DNA from: UBA6814 sp040753075
GTDB taxonomy: Bacteria > Desulfobacterota > Desulfovibrionia > Desulfovibrionales > Desulfovibrionaceae
Assembly (NCBI GenBank): GCA_040753075.1
Contig: JBFMHA010000002.1
Span: 1 to 64,000 of the forward strand
Direction of reading: 5' to 3'
Length of the DNA: 64,000 bases
In this document: piece after piece, positions 42,872 through 52,000 of the stretch
Layout of the letters: each line of letters starts with the position of its first letter
How positions within the stretch are numbered: position 1 is the stretch's first letter
Made by a program: the position numbers and the translations under genes
Notes under the pieces: generated by a model
Databases searched by the model: none
What the model was told of the DNA's origin: nothing
The model's input: only the letters and a program-made list of their open reading frames with translations

Positions 42872-43381
42872 GTGGACGCCCTGACCTGTCTCATGACCCG
42901 GCGCAGCATCCGCAAGTATGCGCCGGGGGACGTTTCCGAGGACCTGCTGGAGAAGCTGTTGCGCGCGGCCATGTCCGCGCCCAGCGCGGGAAACGCCCAG
43001 CCCTGGCATTTCGTGGCCATCCGCGACCGGGCCGCCCTGGACGAGATCGACAACTTCCACCCCTACGCCAAGATGGTCCGGGAGGTCCCCCTGGCGGTCC
43101 TGGTCTGCGCCGAGCCGGCCCGGGAGAAGCATAAGGGCTTCTGGGTCCAGGACTGTTCGGCCGCCACCATGAACCTCCTGCTGGCGGCCCACGCCCTGGG
43201 CCTGGGCTCGGTCTGGGTCGGGATCTACCCGGAGCAGGACCGCATGGACGGCTTCCGGCGGCTGCTGGGACTGCCCGGCGACATCGTCCCCTTCGCCCTG
43301 GCGCCGGTGGGCCATCCCGCCCAGAAGGCCGGGGAGGCGGACCGCTTCGCTGCGGACCGGGTCCGCGTCGACCGGTGGTAG
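42872..43381 (+). CDS. nitroreductase-family flavoprotein
   Basis: A 169-residue FMN-dependent nitroreductase-type protein, a dimeric flavin enzyme. Motifs: TRRSIRKYAPGDVSED (FMN phosphate), SAPSAGNAQPWHFVAI, and the C-terminal loop PFALAPVGHPAQ. The central WVQDCSAATMNLLLAAHALGLGSVWVG is typical of the small clade of these enzymes. Start: GTG 42872 has GGAGG five bases upstream, better than the ATG at 42860. The physiological substrate cannot be told. The next gene begins five bases after the stop. Confidence 0.88.
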   Translation: MDALTCLMTRRSIRKYAPGDVSEDLLEKLLRAAMSAPSAGNAQPWHFVAIRDRAALDEIDNFHPYAKMVREVPLAVLVCAEPAREKHKGFWVQDCSAATMNLLLAAHALGLGSVWVGIYPEQDRMDGFRRLLGLPGDIVPFALAPVGHPAQKAGEADRFAADRVRVDRW

Positions 43382-43386
43382 CCGCC

Positions 43387-43722
43387 GTGGGGGAAGTCAC
43401 CTACGAGGAGTTCCGGCGGATCGAGATGCGGGTGGGGCGGGTGCTGCGGGCCGAGCCCTTTCCCGAGGCGCGCAACCCGGCCTACAAGCTCTGGATCGAT
43501 TTCGGCGAACTGGGGGAGCGCCGGACCAGCGCCCAGCTTACGGCCCACTACCGGCCGGAGGACCTGGTGGGCCGGCAGGTGGCGGCGGTGGTCAACTTCC
43601 CGGCCAAGCGCATCGCCGGCTTTGCGTCAGAGGTGCTGGTCCTGGGCGGGGACGCGGCCGGGGGCGGGGTGGTGCTCCTGGCGCCTGACCGGGAGCTTCC
43701 CGAGGGGACCCGCATCTACTGA
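43387..43722 (+). CDS. tRNA-binding-domain protein, CsaA-like
   Basis: A 111-residue protein consisting of one tRNA-binding OB fold, like CsaA and the free-standing Trbp111. It has TYEEFRRIEMRVGRVLRAE, the YKLWIDFGELGERRTSAQ segment, and the closing strand LVGRQVAAVVNFPAKRIAGF. Such dimers bind tRNA or act as protein-secretion chaperones. The start is GTG 43387 rather than GTG 43375, which would overlap the nitroreductase; SD is poor, so coupling is likely. A terminator hairpin follows. Confidence 0.85.
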   Translation: MGEVTYEEFRRIEMRVGRVLRAEPFPEARNPAYKLWIDFGELGERRTSAQLTAHYRPEDLVGRQVAAVVNFPAKRIAGFASEVLVLGGDAAGGGVVLLAPDRELPEGTRIY

Positions 43723-43748
43723 CCCGCCGCGGAATCGGGTCGCGCATG

Positions 43749-43777
43749 AAAAAAGGCCGCCCCGTCGGGCGGCCCTT
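43749..43777 (+). terminator. intrinsic terminator
   Basis: GGCCGCCC (43755-43762) pairs with GGGCGGCC (43767-43774) around CGTC, with an A6 run before and CTTCGT after. It serves the plus-strand nitroreductase/CsaA pair. Confidence 0.7.
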
Positions 43778-43798
43778 CGTGTCGGGAGGGGGCCGGGC

Positions 43799-43954
43799 CT
43801 AGGAGCCTGTTGAAGACGTCCGTTCCCGCAGGCCGTTCAAAAACCGCGAGGGCAAGGCGCGAGAAAACGTCAAGGCCGAAGCGTATTCGACATACGTGAG
43901 GGTTTGACGTTTTCGAAGCAACGCAGCCATCGCGGGATGTTCAACGGCCTGCTA
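43799..43954. repeat. dispersed palindromic repeat element, about 155 bp
   Basis: The element starts CTAGGAGCCTGTTGAA and ends TTCAACGGCCTGCTAG, near-perfect terminal inverted repeats with CTAG at each end. Inside, GAAAACGTCAA pairs with TTGACGTTTTC and GCGTAT with ATACGT, so nearly the whole element is one imperfect palindrome. From memory, very similar non-coding palindromes recur in deltaproteobacterial genomes. There is no open frame. Its right end supplies the TAG stop of the DHH gene. Confidence 0.75.
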
Positions 43955-44869
43955 GGCGTTCAGCCGGGCCAGGATCTGCTTGAGCTTGGCTTCGGCCTCG
44001 GCGATGGGGATCTGGCAGGTGCCCACGGCCTTGTGCCCGCCGCCGCCGTACTCCAGCATGAGCGAACCCACGTTGACCTGGCTTGAGCGGTTCACGATGC
44101 TCTTGCCCACGGTGAAGACCACGTTCTGCTTCTTGAGGCCCCACAGCACGTGCACGGACACGTTGCACTGGGGGAACATGGTGTAGACCATGAACCGGTT
44201 GCCCGCGTAGATCTCCTCCTGGTCGCGCAGGTCGATGATCGCCACCTTGCCGTGGGCCGTGGTGTTGTCCTTGAGCATCTGGCGGAACTTCTCGTTCTGC
44301 TCCAGGTAGCGGTCCACCCGCTCCTTCACGTCGGGCAGGGCGAGGATCTTGTCCACGGGCATGGCCCGGCAGTACTCGATGAGGTCCTCCATGAGCCGGT
44401 AGTTGCTGATGCGGTAGTCGCGGAAGCGGCCCAGGCCGGTGCGCGGATCCATGATGTAGCCGAGCAGGATCCAGCCGGTGGGGTTCTCGATCTCGTCCGG
44501 GGTGAGGTCGGCCGAGTCCACCTTGTCCACCGCGGTCATCATCTCGTCGAATTCCTTCGGGAACTTCTCGTGCCCTCCGAAGTACTCCCAGATCACCCGG
44601 GCGGCCGAGGGGGACTCCTTGAAGGAGCCTTTGAACTGGAAGTCCGGGCCCAGTCGGGACTCCTCCGAGAGGTGGTGGTCGAACCACATCCCCGCGCCCT
44701 TGACGTAGGGCACGTTGGCCAGGATGTCGTTTTCCGTGACCTCGATGGTGCCGTCCTGCAGATCCTTGGGATGGGCGAACTTCCATTCGTCGATGAGCCC
44801 GATCTCGTTGAGCAGGACCGCGCAGATCAAGCCGTCGAAGTCCGATCTGGTGAGCAGCCGCATGGACAT
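43952..44869 (-). CDS. DHH-family phosphoesterase
   Basis: A 305-residue DHH/DHHA1 protein. The metal-binding N-terminal domain has RSDFDGLICAVLL and MWFDHHLSEE (the DHH triplet), with a later Asp in VDKVDSADLTPDEI. The C-terminal DHHA1 domain has VNVGSLMLEYGGGGHKAVG. Relatives hydrolyse short oligoribonucleotides or cyclic dinucleotides (NrnA, GdpP types) or polyphosphate. No membrane or sensory domain. A promoter lies at 44936-44965. Its TAG stop lies in the terminal repeat of a dispersed palindrome, so insertion may have set the present 3' end. Confidence 0.85.
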   Translation of the reverse strand: MSMRLLTRSDFDGLICAVLLNEIGLIDEWKFAHPKDLQDGTIEVTENDILANVPYVKGAGMWFDHHLSEESRLGPDFQFKGSFKESPSAARVIWEYFGGHEKFPKEFDEMMTAVDKVDSADLTPDEIENPTGWILLGYIMDPRTGLGRFRDYRISNYRLMEDLIEYCRAMPVDKILALPDVKERVDRYLEQNEKFRQMLKDNTTAHGKVAIIDLRDQEEIYAGNRFMVYTMFPQCNVSVHVLWGLKKQNVVFTVGKSIVNRSSQVNVGSLMLEYGGGGHKAVGTCQIPIAEAEAKLKQILARLNA

Positions 44870-44935
44870 ACCTCCTTAGGAAAATGACCGCGCCCGCCGG
44901 GGGGCCGGGATGGCAGTTGCGATTACGGCGTTCAT

Positions 44936-44965
44936 CTTATAGCCATATTCCCAGAATACCGTCAA
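44936..44965 (-). promoter_or_regulatory. sigma-70 type promoter for the DHH gene
   Basis: Minus strand -35 TTGACG (44960-44965), an 18-base spacer and -10 TATAAG (44936-44941). The region is distinctly AT-rich. Confidence 0.6.
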
Positions 44966-45012
44966 TTCATTTGCTCGCGCGGGTTGTCTGACCCGGGGGA
45001 AGGGGGAGGGGC

Positions 45013-45846
45013 ATGGGAGCGTTGTGGGTAGTGGCGGCCGGCCTGGCCTCTCTCCTGGGCGGCATGTGGCTCTTCCAGGAAAAGTTGGTCTATTTTCCGT
45101 CCCCTTCCCTGGACGCCACCCCCGCGGACGTCGGCCTGCCCTTCCGCGACGTGCGGTTCGCCGCAGCCGACGGCGTGGCCCTGCACGGCTGGTACGTGCC
45201 GGCCGACGCTCCCCGGGGCACGGTCCTCTTCTTCCACGGCAACGCGGGCAACATCTCCCACCGCCTGGACACATTGCGTCTGGTCCGGGGCCTGGGTCTG
45301 AACATCTTCATCTTCGACTACCGCGGGTATGGGCGGAGCGAGGGTCGCACCACCGAGCAGGGCACCTACGCCGATGCCCGGGGAGCCTGGGACTGGCTCA
45401 TGGCCCAGGCCGGAGAGGATCCGGCGCGGGTGGTATTGTGGGGCAGGTCCCTGGGGGGGGCGGTGGCGGCCCACCTGGCCGCCGGCCTGGACGAGCCGCC
45501 GGCCGCGCTCATCATGGAGTCCACCTTCACCTCGCTGCCGGACATGGGCGCCGTGGCCTACCCCTTTCTGCCGGTGCGGCTCATCGCCCGCATGCGCTAT
45601 CCCGTGGCCGAGGACCTGGCCCGGGTGCGCTGCCCGGTGCTGGTGGCGCACAGCCCGCAGGACGAGATCGTGCCCTTCCGCTTCGGGGAGCGGCTCTACG
45701 AAGTCGCGCCCGAGCCCAAGCGCTTCCTGCGCCTGCGCGGAGACCACAACGGGGGGTGGATGGCCACCGGGAAGGAGTACGCGCGGGCCGTGGACGCGTT
45801 CCTCCGGGACTGTCTGGGCCGCCGGCTGAGCCAGCCTAGCGGATGA
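45013..45846 (+). CDS. membrane-anchored alpha/beta-hydrolase (BEM46-like)
   Basis: A 277-residue protein with an N-terminal membrane helix (LWVVAAGLASLLGGMWLF), then a serine-hydrolase fold: LFFHGNAGNISHR (oxyanion), DYRGYGRSEG, the nucleophile elbow GRSLGG, an acid in HSPQDEIVPF and the His in RGDHNGG. This matches the BEM46/ABHD13 group of membrane-tethered hydrolases with unknown substrate. It is divergent from the DHH gene and overlaps the convergent peptidase gene by 11 bases. Confidence 0.85.
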   Translation: MGALWVVAAGLASLLGGMWLFQEKLVYFPSPSLDATPADVGLPFRDVRFAAADGVALHGWYVPADAPRGTVLFFHGNAGNISHRLDTLRLVRGLGLNIFIFDYRGYGRSEGRTTEQGTYADARGAWDWLMAQAGEDPARVVLWGRSLGGAVAAHLAAGLDEPPAALIMESTFTSLPDMGAVAYPFLPVRLIARMRYPVAEDLARVRCPVLVAHSPQDEIVPFRFGERLYEVAPEPKRFLRLRGDHNGGWMATGKEYARAVDAFLRDCLGRRLSQPSG

Positions 45847-46708
45847 GCGTGGTCAGGCTGGGCTCCTCGGGATTGGGGATGTCCAGCACCATGGGCGTGC
45901 GCGTCCCCGGGATCCAGGCCCGCCAGGCCGCGTCCAGGGCCTTGAGCCCGCCCCGCCAGTAGCGGTCGATCAGGACCGAACTCTTCTCGATGCGCCGGCC
46001 CTCCTGGTGGGCGCGGACGAGGTCGTTGATCAGTTGCCGTCCCTCGGCCGAGGAGAGCAGGAACCAGCCCAGGGACCACGACAGGGTGCGCATGGGCTCG
46101 CCGGCATCGTCCTTGCGTTGCCAGGTCTTGACGTCCAGGTCCAGGTAGGCCCCGAGGTCGGGCAGGCGGCCTTGGGAGAGCATGGCCTTGATTTCCTGGT
46201 CCCGCTGGGGCCAGGGCAGAAGCACAAAGCGGCCCTTGTGCAGGCGAGCCATCTGAATGGATTCGGCCAGTCCCTCGTCGATCCAGATGGGACTCTCCGC
46301 GGCCAGGTTGTTCAAAAAAAGATGGCAGGACTCGTGCAGGACCATCTGGGTCAGCAACTCCCGCTGGGGGCTGTCCACAGTCCATATCTCCATGGGCCTG
46401 TGCCGGTAGAAGGCCGGGGGCACGGTGCTGTAGTTCATGCCCCGCAGTCCTTTGGCGTCTCGTTCGTACTCGGCCCGCTCCTTGTAGAACTTCAGGGTCA
46501 CGTGAACATCCTGGGTGACCCGCAGGCGAAGGGCGCTGACGAACGTCTTGTGGATGTTGCTGATGAGCGTGGTGACGTTCTGGATATAGGCTTGCTCCAG
46601 TGCGGCTCCGTGGTTCTCCACGCTGAACTTGACGTAGGCCTGGGCGCTGCCGGCCCAGGGCAGGGACAGGAGCAGGATGGGCAGGAGGAGCTTGGCGGCG
46701 GTGCGCAT
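45836..46708 (-). CDS. exported gluzincin-type peptidase (peptidase MA-like)
   Basis: A 290-residue secreted protein with a signal peptide (LLLPILLLSLPWAGSAQAY). The core has a zinc-peptidase motif H-E-x-x-H (LHESCHLFLNN) followed about 20 residues on by the third ligand region WIDEGLAES, the layout of gluzincin metallopeptidases (MA-like). Earlier strands (VHVTLKFYKERAEYERDAKG) fit the fold. GGAG lies six bases before ATG 46708. It probably acts in the periplasm or on the cell surface; the substrate is unknown. The CCA-adding enzyme gene is 66 bases upstream on the same strand. Confidence 0.75.
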   Translation of the reverse strand: MRTAAKLLLPILLLSLPWAGSAQAYVKFSVENHGAALEQAYIQNVTTLISNIHKTFVSALRLRVTQDVHVTLKFYKERAEYERDAKGLRGMNYSTVPPAFYRHRPMEIWTVDSPQRELLTQMVLHESCHLFLNNLAAESPIWIDEGLAESIQMARLHKGRFVLLPWPQRDQEIKAMLSQGRLPDLGAYLDLDVKTWQRKDDAGEPMRTLSWSLGWFLLSSAEGRQLINDLVRAHQEGRRIEKSSVLIDRYWRGGLKALDAAWRAWIPGTRTPMVLDIPNPEEPSLTTLIR

Positions 46709-46774
46709 GGCGTCTCCGTACGCAATGTATGGGTTGCGGTATGCGCTTGCCTATGCCGGAGGGCCGGGCGGGAG

Positions 46775-47947
46775 TCAACCGTCCTTGGCTCCGGCGCGCC
46801 GTCCGGCCAGGGCCTGGGCGCGCAGTTCGCGCAGGCGGCGGCCGGACTCCGGCCCCTGGTCGCGGGCGTCGGCGGGAAGCCGTACCGAAAGCATGGCCGC
46901 CAGGTCCGCCGAGGCCGCGGGCCAGTGGTCCGAGCCGTGATCGGCCTGGGCCAGGAGGAAGAGTTCCCGGGTGACGGCCGCCGCCTGGGCCGCGGCCAGC
47001 AGATCCACCCGGGACCCGGGCCGCAATTCCGGGTAGCGCATGGCCCGCATGTGCAGCCGGGCGGCCTGGCGGCCGGCCTGCGCCAGCCGCTCGGGCAGGG
47101 CCAGCCGCCGGCCCAGGGCCTCGGCCGCGGCCTGCCCCCGTTCCTCGTGTCCGAGGTGCCGGGGCCATTCCTCCTGCGGAGTGAGGACCTTGCCCAGGTC
47201 GTGGGCCAAGGCCATCCAGCCCGCCAGTTCGTTGGCCGGGGCCAGCGCCGCCAGCCGGTCCATGACCTGGGCGGTGTGCTCCAGCACGCTCGATGAATGG
47301 TGGGGGGGCGGACCGGCCGGAATCGACGACGCGCCCACCAGCTCCGCAAACCAGGGCATGAGGCAGCCGGCCTCGTCCAGCATGCGCAGGAAGCGGCCCG
47401 GGGCCGGGGAGCGCAGGGCCTTGCGCGCCTCCATGCCCACCCGCTCCCCGGCCAGTCCGGCCAGCAGTCCGGCCCGGGCGGCCTCGCCCATGGCCCCGGC
47501 CAGGGAAGGGTGCGGGGAGAAGTCGGGAAAGCGGGCCAGGAAGCGGGACGCCCGGAACACCCGCAGGGGATCGTCGGCCAGGGCGGTCTTCGACGCGGGC
47601 CGGAGCACCCGGCCGGCCAGGTCGGCCAGGGAGTCCGGGTGGGGGGCGTGGAGCAGGGCGGGGTCGGCCCGGTCCGGGATGGCGGGGTAGCCCGGCAGGT
47701 CCAGGGCCAGGGCGTTGATGGTGAAGTCCCGGGCCAGAAGGTCCCCGGTCAGTCCTTCGCTCCGGGGGAAGGCGTACTCCTCGCCGGCCAGGATGTAGAC
47801 CGGAAAGGCCTTGCCCACCAGTTTGGCCGTCGGGAACCGGGCAGTGAACTCCTCCGGCGCGGCGTCCAGCACCAGGAAGTCCCGTTCGGCCGCGGGGCTG
47901 CCCAGGAGCAGGTCGCGGACCGCGCCGCCCACCAGGAGGATGCGCAT
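46775..47947 (-). CDS. cca: CCA-adding / polynucleotide adenylyltransferase with HD domain
   Basis: A 390-residue class II nucleotidyltransferase. The head has LVGGAVRDLLLG and the catalytic acid pair in ERDFLVLD, followed by the DFTINALALDL motif. A neck helix region follows (DPLRVFRASRFLARFPDF). The C-terminal HD domain has SSVLEHTAQVMDR and WMALAHDLGKVL. It repairs or adds the tRNA CCA tail (or only A) in the cytoplasm; the HD part removes 2',3'-cyclic phosphates in relatives. The tRNA in this window encodes CCA, so repair is the likelier job here. Confidence 0.88.
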   Translation of the reverse strand: MRILLVGGAVRDLLLGSPAAERDFLVLDAAPEEFTARFPTAKLVGKAFPVYILAGEEYAFPRSEGLTGDLLARDFTINALALDLPGYPAIPDRADPALLHAPHPDSLADLAGRVLRPASKTALADDPLRVFRASRFLARFPDFSPHPSLAGAMGEAARAGLLAGLAGERVGMEARKALRSPAPGRFLRMLDEAGCLMPWFAELVGASSIPAGPPPHHSSSVLEHTAQVMDRLAALAPANELAGWMALAHDLGKVLTPQEEWPRHLGHEERGQAAAEALGRRLALPERLAQAGRQAARLHMRAMRYPELRPGSRVDLLAAAQAAAVTRELFLLAQADHGSDHWPAASADLAAMLSVRLPADARDQGPESGRRLRELRAQALAGRRAGAKDG

Positions 47948-48046
47948 GGCCGAATCTAGCGCAACCGGCCCCGGCGCGCCAGGGGCTTGTCCGGGATTTC
48001 ACGATGTGCCGCGGCGATTGCGCACGGTCCGGGAACTCTGTAGACC

Positions 48047-48973
48047 ATGCCCATGTCGGAAATGGGGGGGGTGCTCATCCGCGAACAGGAGGCGGGGGAG
48101 GGACGTGCGCTCGATCCCGCGGCCCTGGCCGCGGCGCATCCCTCGTGGGCCCGGGACGTGGACGCCCTCGCTCCCTGGGACTTCGACCCCGGGGAGGGTG
48201 GGTGGCGCTCCGGCGCCGGAGCCGCGGGCAACGTGCTGGTGTCCGGACAGTGCGGTTCGGCCCTGGACCTGGCCTGGGAGCTCTGGGACGCGGGCCGCCT
48301 CCCGGAGTGGGGCGCGGTGCTGGCCGTGCGCCAGACCGCGGGCCGGGGCCAGTTGCGCCGGGCCTGGCGTTCGTTCCCGGGCAACCTCCACGCGGCCTGG
48401 GCCTGGCCCGCGCCGCCGCCGGGATTCGCGGACCTGACGCCCCTGGCCGCCGGGCTCCTGGTGGCCGAGGCCCTGGAGCAGTTGGGCGTGCGTCTGTCAA
48501 TCAAGTGGCCCAACGACCTTCTGCTGGACGACCGCAAGGTGGGGGGCATCCTGGTGGAGGAGCGGCAGGGCCGCACCCTGGTGGGGCTGGGCTTGAATCT
48601 GACATCGGCCCCGCCCGCAGAATTCCTGCGCGAGGAGTGGTCCCAGCCGGCCGCGGATTTGTCCTGCTCGGGCCTGACCCTGGGGCCCCTTCGGCTCATG
48701 TTGGCTCTTGAGGATTTTGCGATTGACTGGTATGCGCTCAAAGTTTCTCGCGGCAATCCTGCCTTGTTTCCGTCCCTTTTCGCCGGGCGGTTGGCCTGGG
48801 TCGGCCGGGACGTGCTGGTGCACGGCTCGGGTCCGCCCTTCACCGCGACGCTCCAGGGGCTCCTGCCTGACGGCGGGTTGTCCCTCGTGCGCGACGGCCG
48901 GGAACTGGCCCTGCACGCCGGAAGCATCAGCGCCAGATCCGCGGACGGCCTTGCCGGGCCGCACGATCTCTAA
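48047..48973 (+). CDS. birA: biotin-protein ligase, no DNA-binding domain
   Basis: A 308-residue ligase attaching biotin to carboxylase lysines through biotinyl-AMP. Catalytic signatures: TAGRGQLRRAW (the GRGxxxR motif), LSIKWPNDLLLDDRKVGGIL and LVGLGLNL. A short C-terminal SH3-like domain follows (LAWVGRDVLVHG). The N-terminal winged helix of the E. coli repressor is absent, so it does not regulate transcription by itself. Pyruvate carboxylase begins 27 bases downstream, its likely main client. Confidence 0.9.
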   Translation: MPMSEMGGVLIREQEAGEGRALDPAALAAAHPSWARDVDALAPWDFDPGEGGWRSGAGAAGNVLVSGQCGSALDLAWELWDAGRLPEWGAVLAVRQTAGRGQLRRAWRSFPGNLHAAWAWPAPPPGFADLTPLAAGLLVAEALEQLGVRLSIKWPNDLLLDDRKVGGILVEERQGRTLVGLGLNLTSAPPAEFLREEWSQPAADLSCSGLTLGPLRLMLALEDFAIDWYALKVSRGNPALFPSLFAGRLAWVGRDVLVHGSGPPFTATLQGLLPDGGLSLVRDGRELALHAGSISARSADGLAGPHDL

Positions 48974-49000
48974 AACAGAGACCCTTTGCGAGGTGCGCTC

Positions 49001-52000
49001 ATGGCCAAGACAGGCTCCATCGACAAGCCCAGGTCCTTCTACGACGTGCTCGCCTTCATCGAGGGCAAGCCCATTCTGGTGGCCAACCGGGGCATTCCTG
49101 CCCGGCGCATCGTCCGCTCCATCCGGGAGATGAGCGGGGCGGTGCCCATCCTCACCGTGACCGACGTGGACAAATCCTCGCCGGCCATCGCGGGAGCCCA
49201 GGAGCTCCTGCTCCTGGGCGACAATCCCCGGGCCTACCTGGACATCGACCGCATCATCCGCCTGGCCAAGGCGCGCGGGGTCATCGCCATCCATCCCGGC
49301 TGGGGCTTCTCCGCCGAGGACGACACCTTCCCGGAGAAGTGCCGGGCCGCGGGCATAGAGTTCATCGGCCCCACCTCCGAGGCCATGCGGCTTCTGGGCA
49401 ACAAGGTCGAGGTGCGCAAGCTGGCCATGCGCCTGGGCGTGCCGGTGGTTCCCGGGTCCGATGGCGCCGTGTCCATCCCCGAGGCCCGCGAGGCGGCGGC
49501 CAAGCTGGGCTTCCCCATCATGCTCAAGGCCGAGGGCGGCGGCGGCGGGCGGGGCATCTACGCGGTGTTCAAGCCCGAGCAGTTGGCCGACGCCTTCAAC
49601 AAGGCCAGCGCCATGGCCGCGGCCTCCTTCGGCAACGCCAAGCTCTACGTGGAGAAGCTGCTCACCTCGGTGCGCCACATCGAGATCCAGGTGATTGCCG
49701 ACAAGTGGGGCAACGTCTTCGCCTTTGACGAGCGCGACTGCACCGTGCAGCGCAACCACCAGAAGCTGGTGGAGATCACCCCTTCGCCCTGGCCGGGCAT
49801 GACCCCCGAACTGCGCGAGCAGCTCAAGCAGTATGCGATCCAGCTGGTGAAGGCGGTGGGGTACTACTCCCTGTGCACCGTGGAGTTCCTGGTGGACGAG
49901 AAGGGCACGCCCTATCTCATCGAGGTCAACACCCGGCTGCAGGTGGAGCACGGCATCACCGAGTGCCGCTACGGCGTGGACCTGGTGGAGGAGCAGATCG
50001 CGGTGGCCTTCGGCGCCAAGCTGCGCTTCAGCGCCAAGACCACCAAGCCCCTGAACCACGCCATGCAGTGCCGCATCAACTGCGAGGACCCGCAGAGCAA
50101 GTTCTCCCCCAACGCCGGGCTCATCACCCGCTACGTCTCCCCGGGCGGCCCGGGAATCCGCCTGGACTCCTGCATCTCCGCGGGCTACGAGTTCCCCTCC
50201 CAGTACGATTCCGCGGCCTCGCTCCTGGTGGCCTACGGCACGTCCTGGAAGAAGGTCCTGCGCATCACCGAGCGCGCCCTCAAGGAGTATTTCATCAGCG
50301 GGGTGAAGACCACCATCCCGTTCCACCAGCAGATCGTGCGGCACCGCCGCTTCCGGGACGGGCTCTACGACACCAACTTCATCGCCAACGCCCCGGACCT
50401 CCTGGACTACGTGGACGAGGAGCCGGAGTCCCTGCGCCTGTCCCGGCTGGCGTCCGAGATCTCGGCCAAGGGATTCAATCCCCACGTCCAGCTCGGCGAG
50501 TACCGCGGCCGCTCCGACAAGCGCCTGGGCCGGTTCGTCCCGCACATGCCGCGCATCTACCCCAAGGCCTACCCCTCGCCCTACAAGCGCGGGGACCGCG
50601 ACGCGATCCTGGACTACGTGCGCTCCACCCGGGAAAAGGGCCAGATCCATTTCATGGACACCACCGCCCGGGACATCACCCAGTCCAACTCGGGCAACCG
50701 TTTCCGGCTGGCCGAGGACCGTCTCATCGGCGAGTATCTGGACAACTGCAACTTCTTCTCCCTGGAGAACGGCGGCGGGGCCCACTACCACGTGGCCATG
50801 CTGGCCAACATGACCTACCCCTTCACCGAGGCCAAGGCCTGGAACGAGTTCGCGCCCAAGACCCTGAAGCAGATCCTCATCCGCTCCACCAACGTGCTCG
50901 GATACAAGCCCCAGCCCGGCAACCTCATGCGCCGGACCGGGGAGATGATCTGCGAGCACTACGACGTGATCCGCTGCTTCGACTTCCTGAACCACATCGA
51001 GAACATGCGGCCATTCGCCGAGGTCGCCCTCAACTCCGGGGGCAACATCTTCGAGCCCGCCATCTCCATGTCCTGGGCCGCGGGCTTCGACGTTCCCCAC
51101 TACCTGGGGGTCACCGAGGAGATCCTGGACGTCTGCCGCAAGGCCGCGGGGGTGAGCAAGAAGAAGGTCCAGAAGATGATCACCCTGGGCCTCAAGGACA
51201 TGGCCGGGGTCTGCCCGCCCCACTTCATGCGGGAGTTGATCACCGCCCTGCGCAAGAAGTACCCCGAGCTCATCCTGCACTACCACCGCCACTACACCGA
51301 CGGCCTGTTCGTGCCCGCGGTGGGCGCGGCGGCGGCCGCCGGCGCGCACATCGTGGACACCGCCATCGGGGCCAGCGTGCGCTGGTACGGCCAGGGCGAG
51401 GTGCTCTCCACCGCGGCCTACATGGAGCAGGAGTTCGGCCTGACCAACGTCCTGAACAAGGACGTGATCCGCCACTGCAACTTCACGCTCAAGCAGATCA
51501 TGCCCTACTACGACCGCTACACCGCGCCGTATTTCCGGGGCGTCGACTACGACGTGGTGGACCACGGCATGCCCGGCGGCGCCACGTCGTCCTCCCAGGA
51601 AGGGGCCATGAAGCAGGGATACATCCACCTGCTGCCCTTCATGCTCCAGTACCTGACCGGCACCCGCAAGATCGTGCGCTACCACGACGTGACCCCGGGC
51701 TCCCAGATCACCTGGAACACCGCCTTCCTGGCCGTGACCGGGGCCTTCAAGCGGGGCGGCGAGCGCGAGGTGCGCGAACTGCTGGACGTGCTCGACTACG
51801 TGACCCGTACCCCGGAGAAGGACCTGTCCGAGAGCATGCGCAAGGCCCGCCTGGACATCTACCGGGACTCCAACGACGCCTTCCGCAACCTGCTGCTGGG
51901 CAAGTTCGGCCGGCTGCCCCTGGGCTTCCCGCCGGACTGGGTCTACGAGAGCGCCTTCGGCCCCGACTACCGGAAAGCCCTGGCCGAGCGCACCGAAGCC

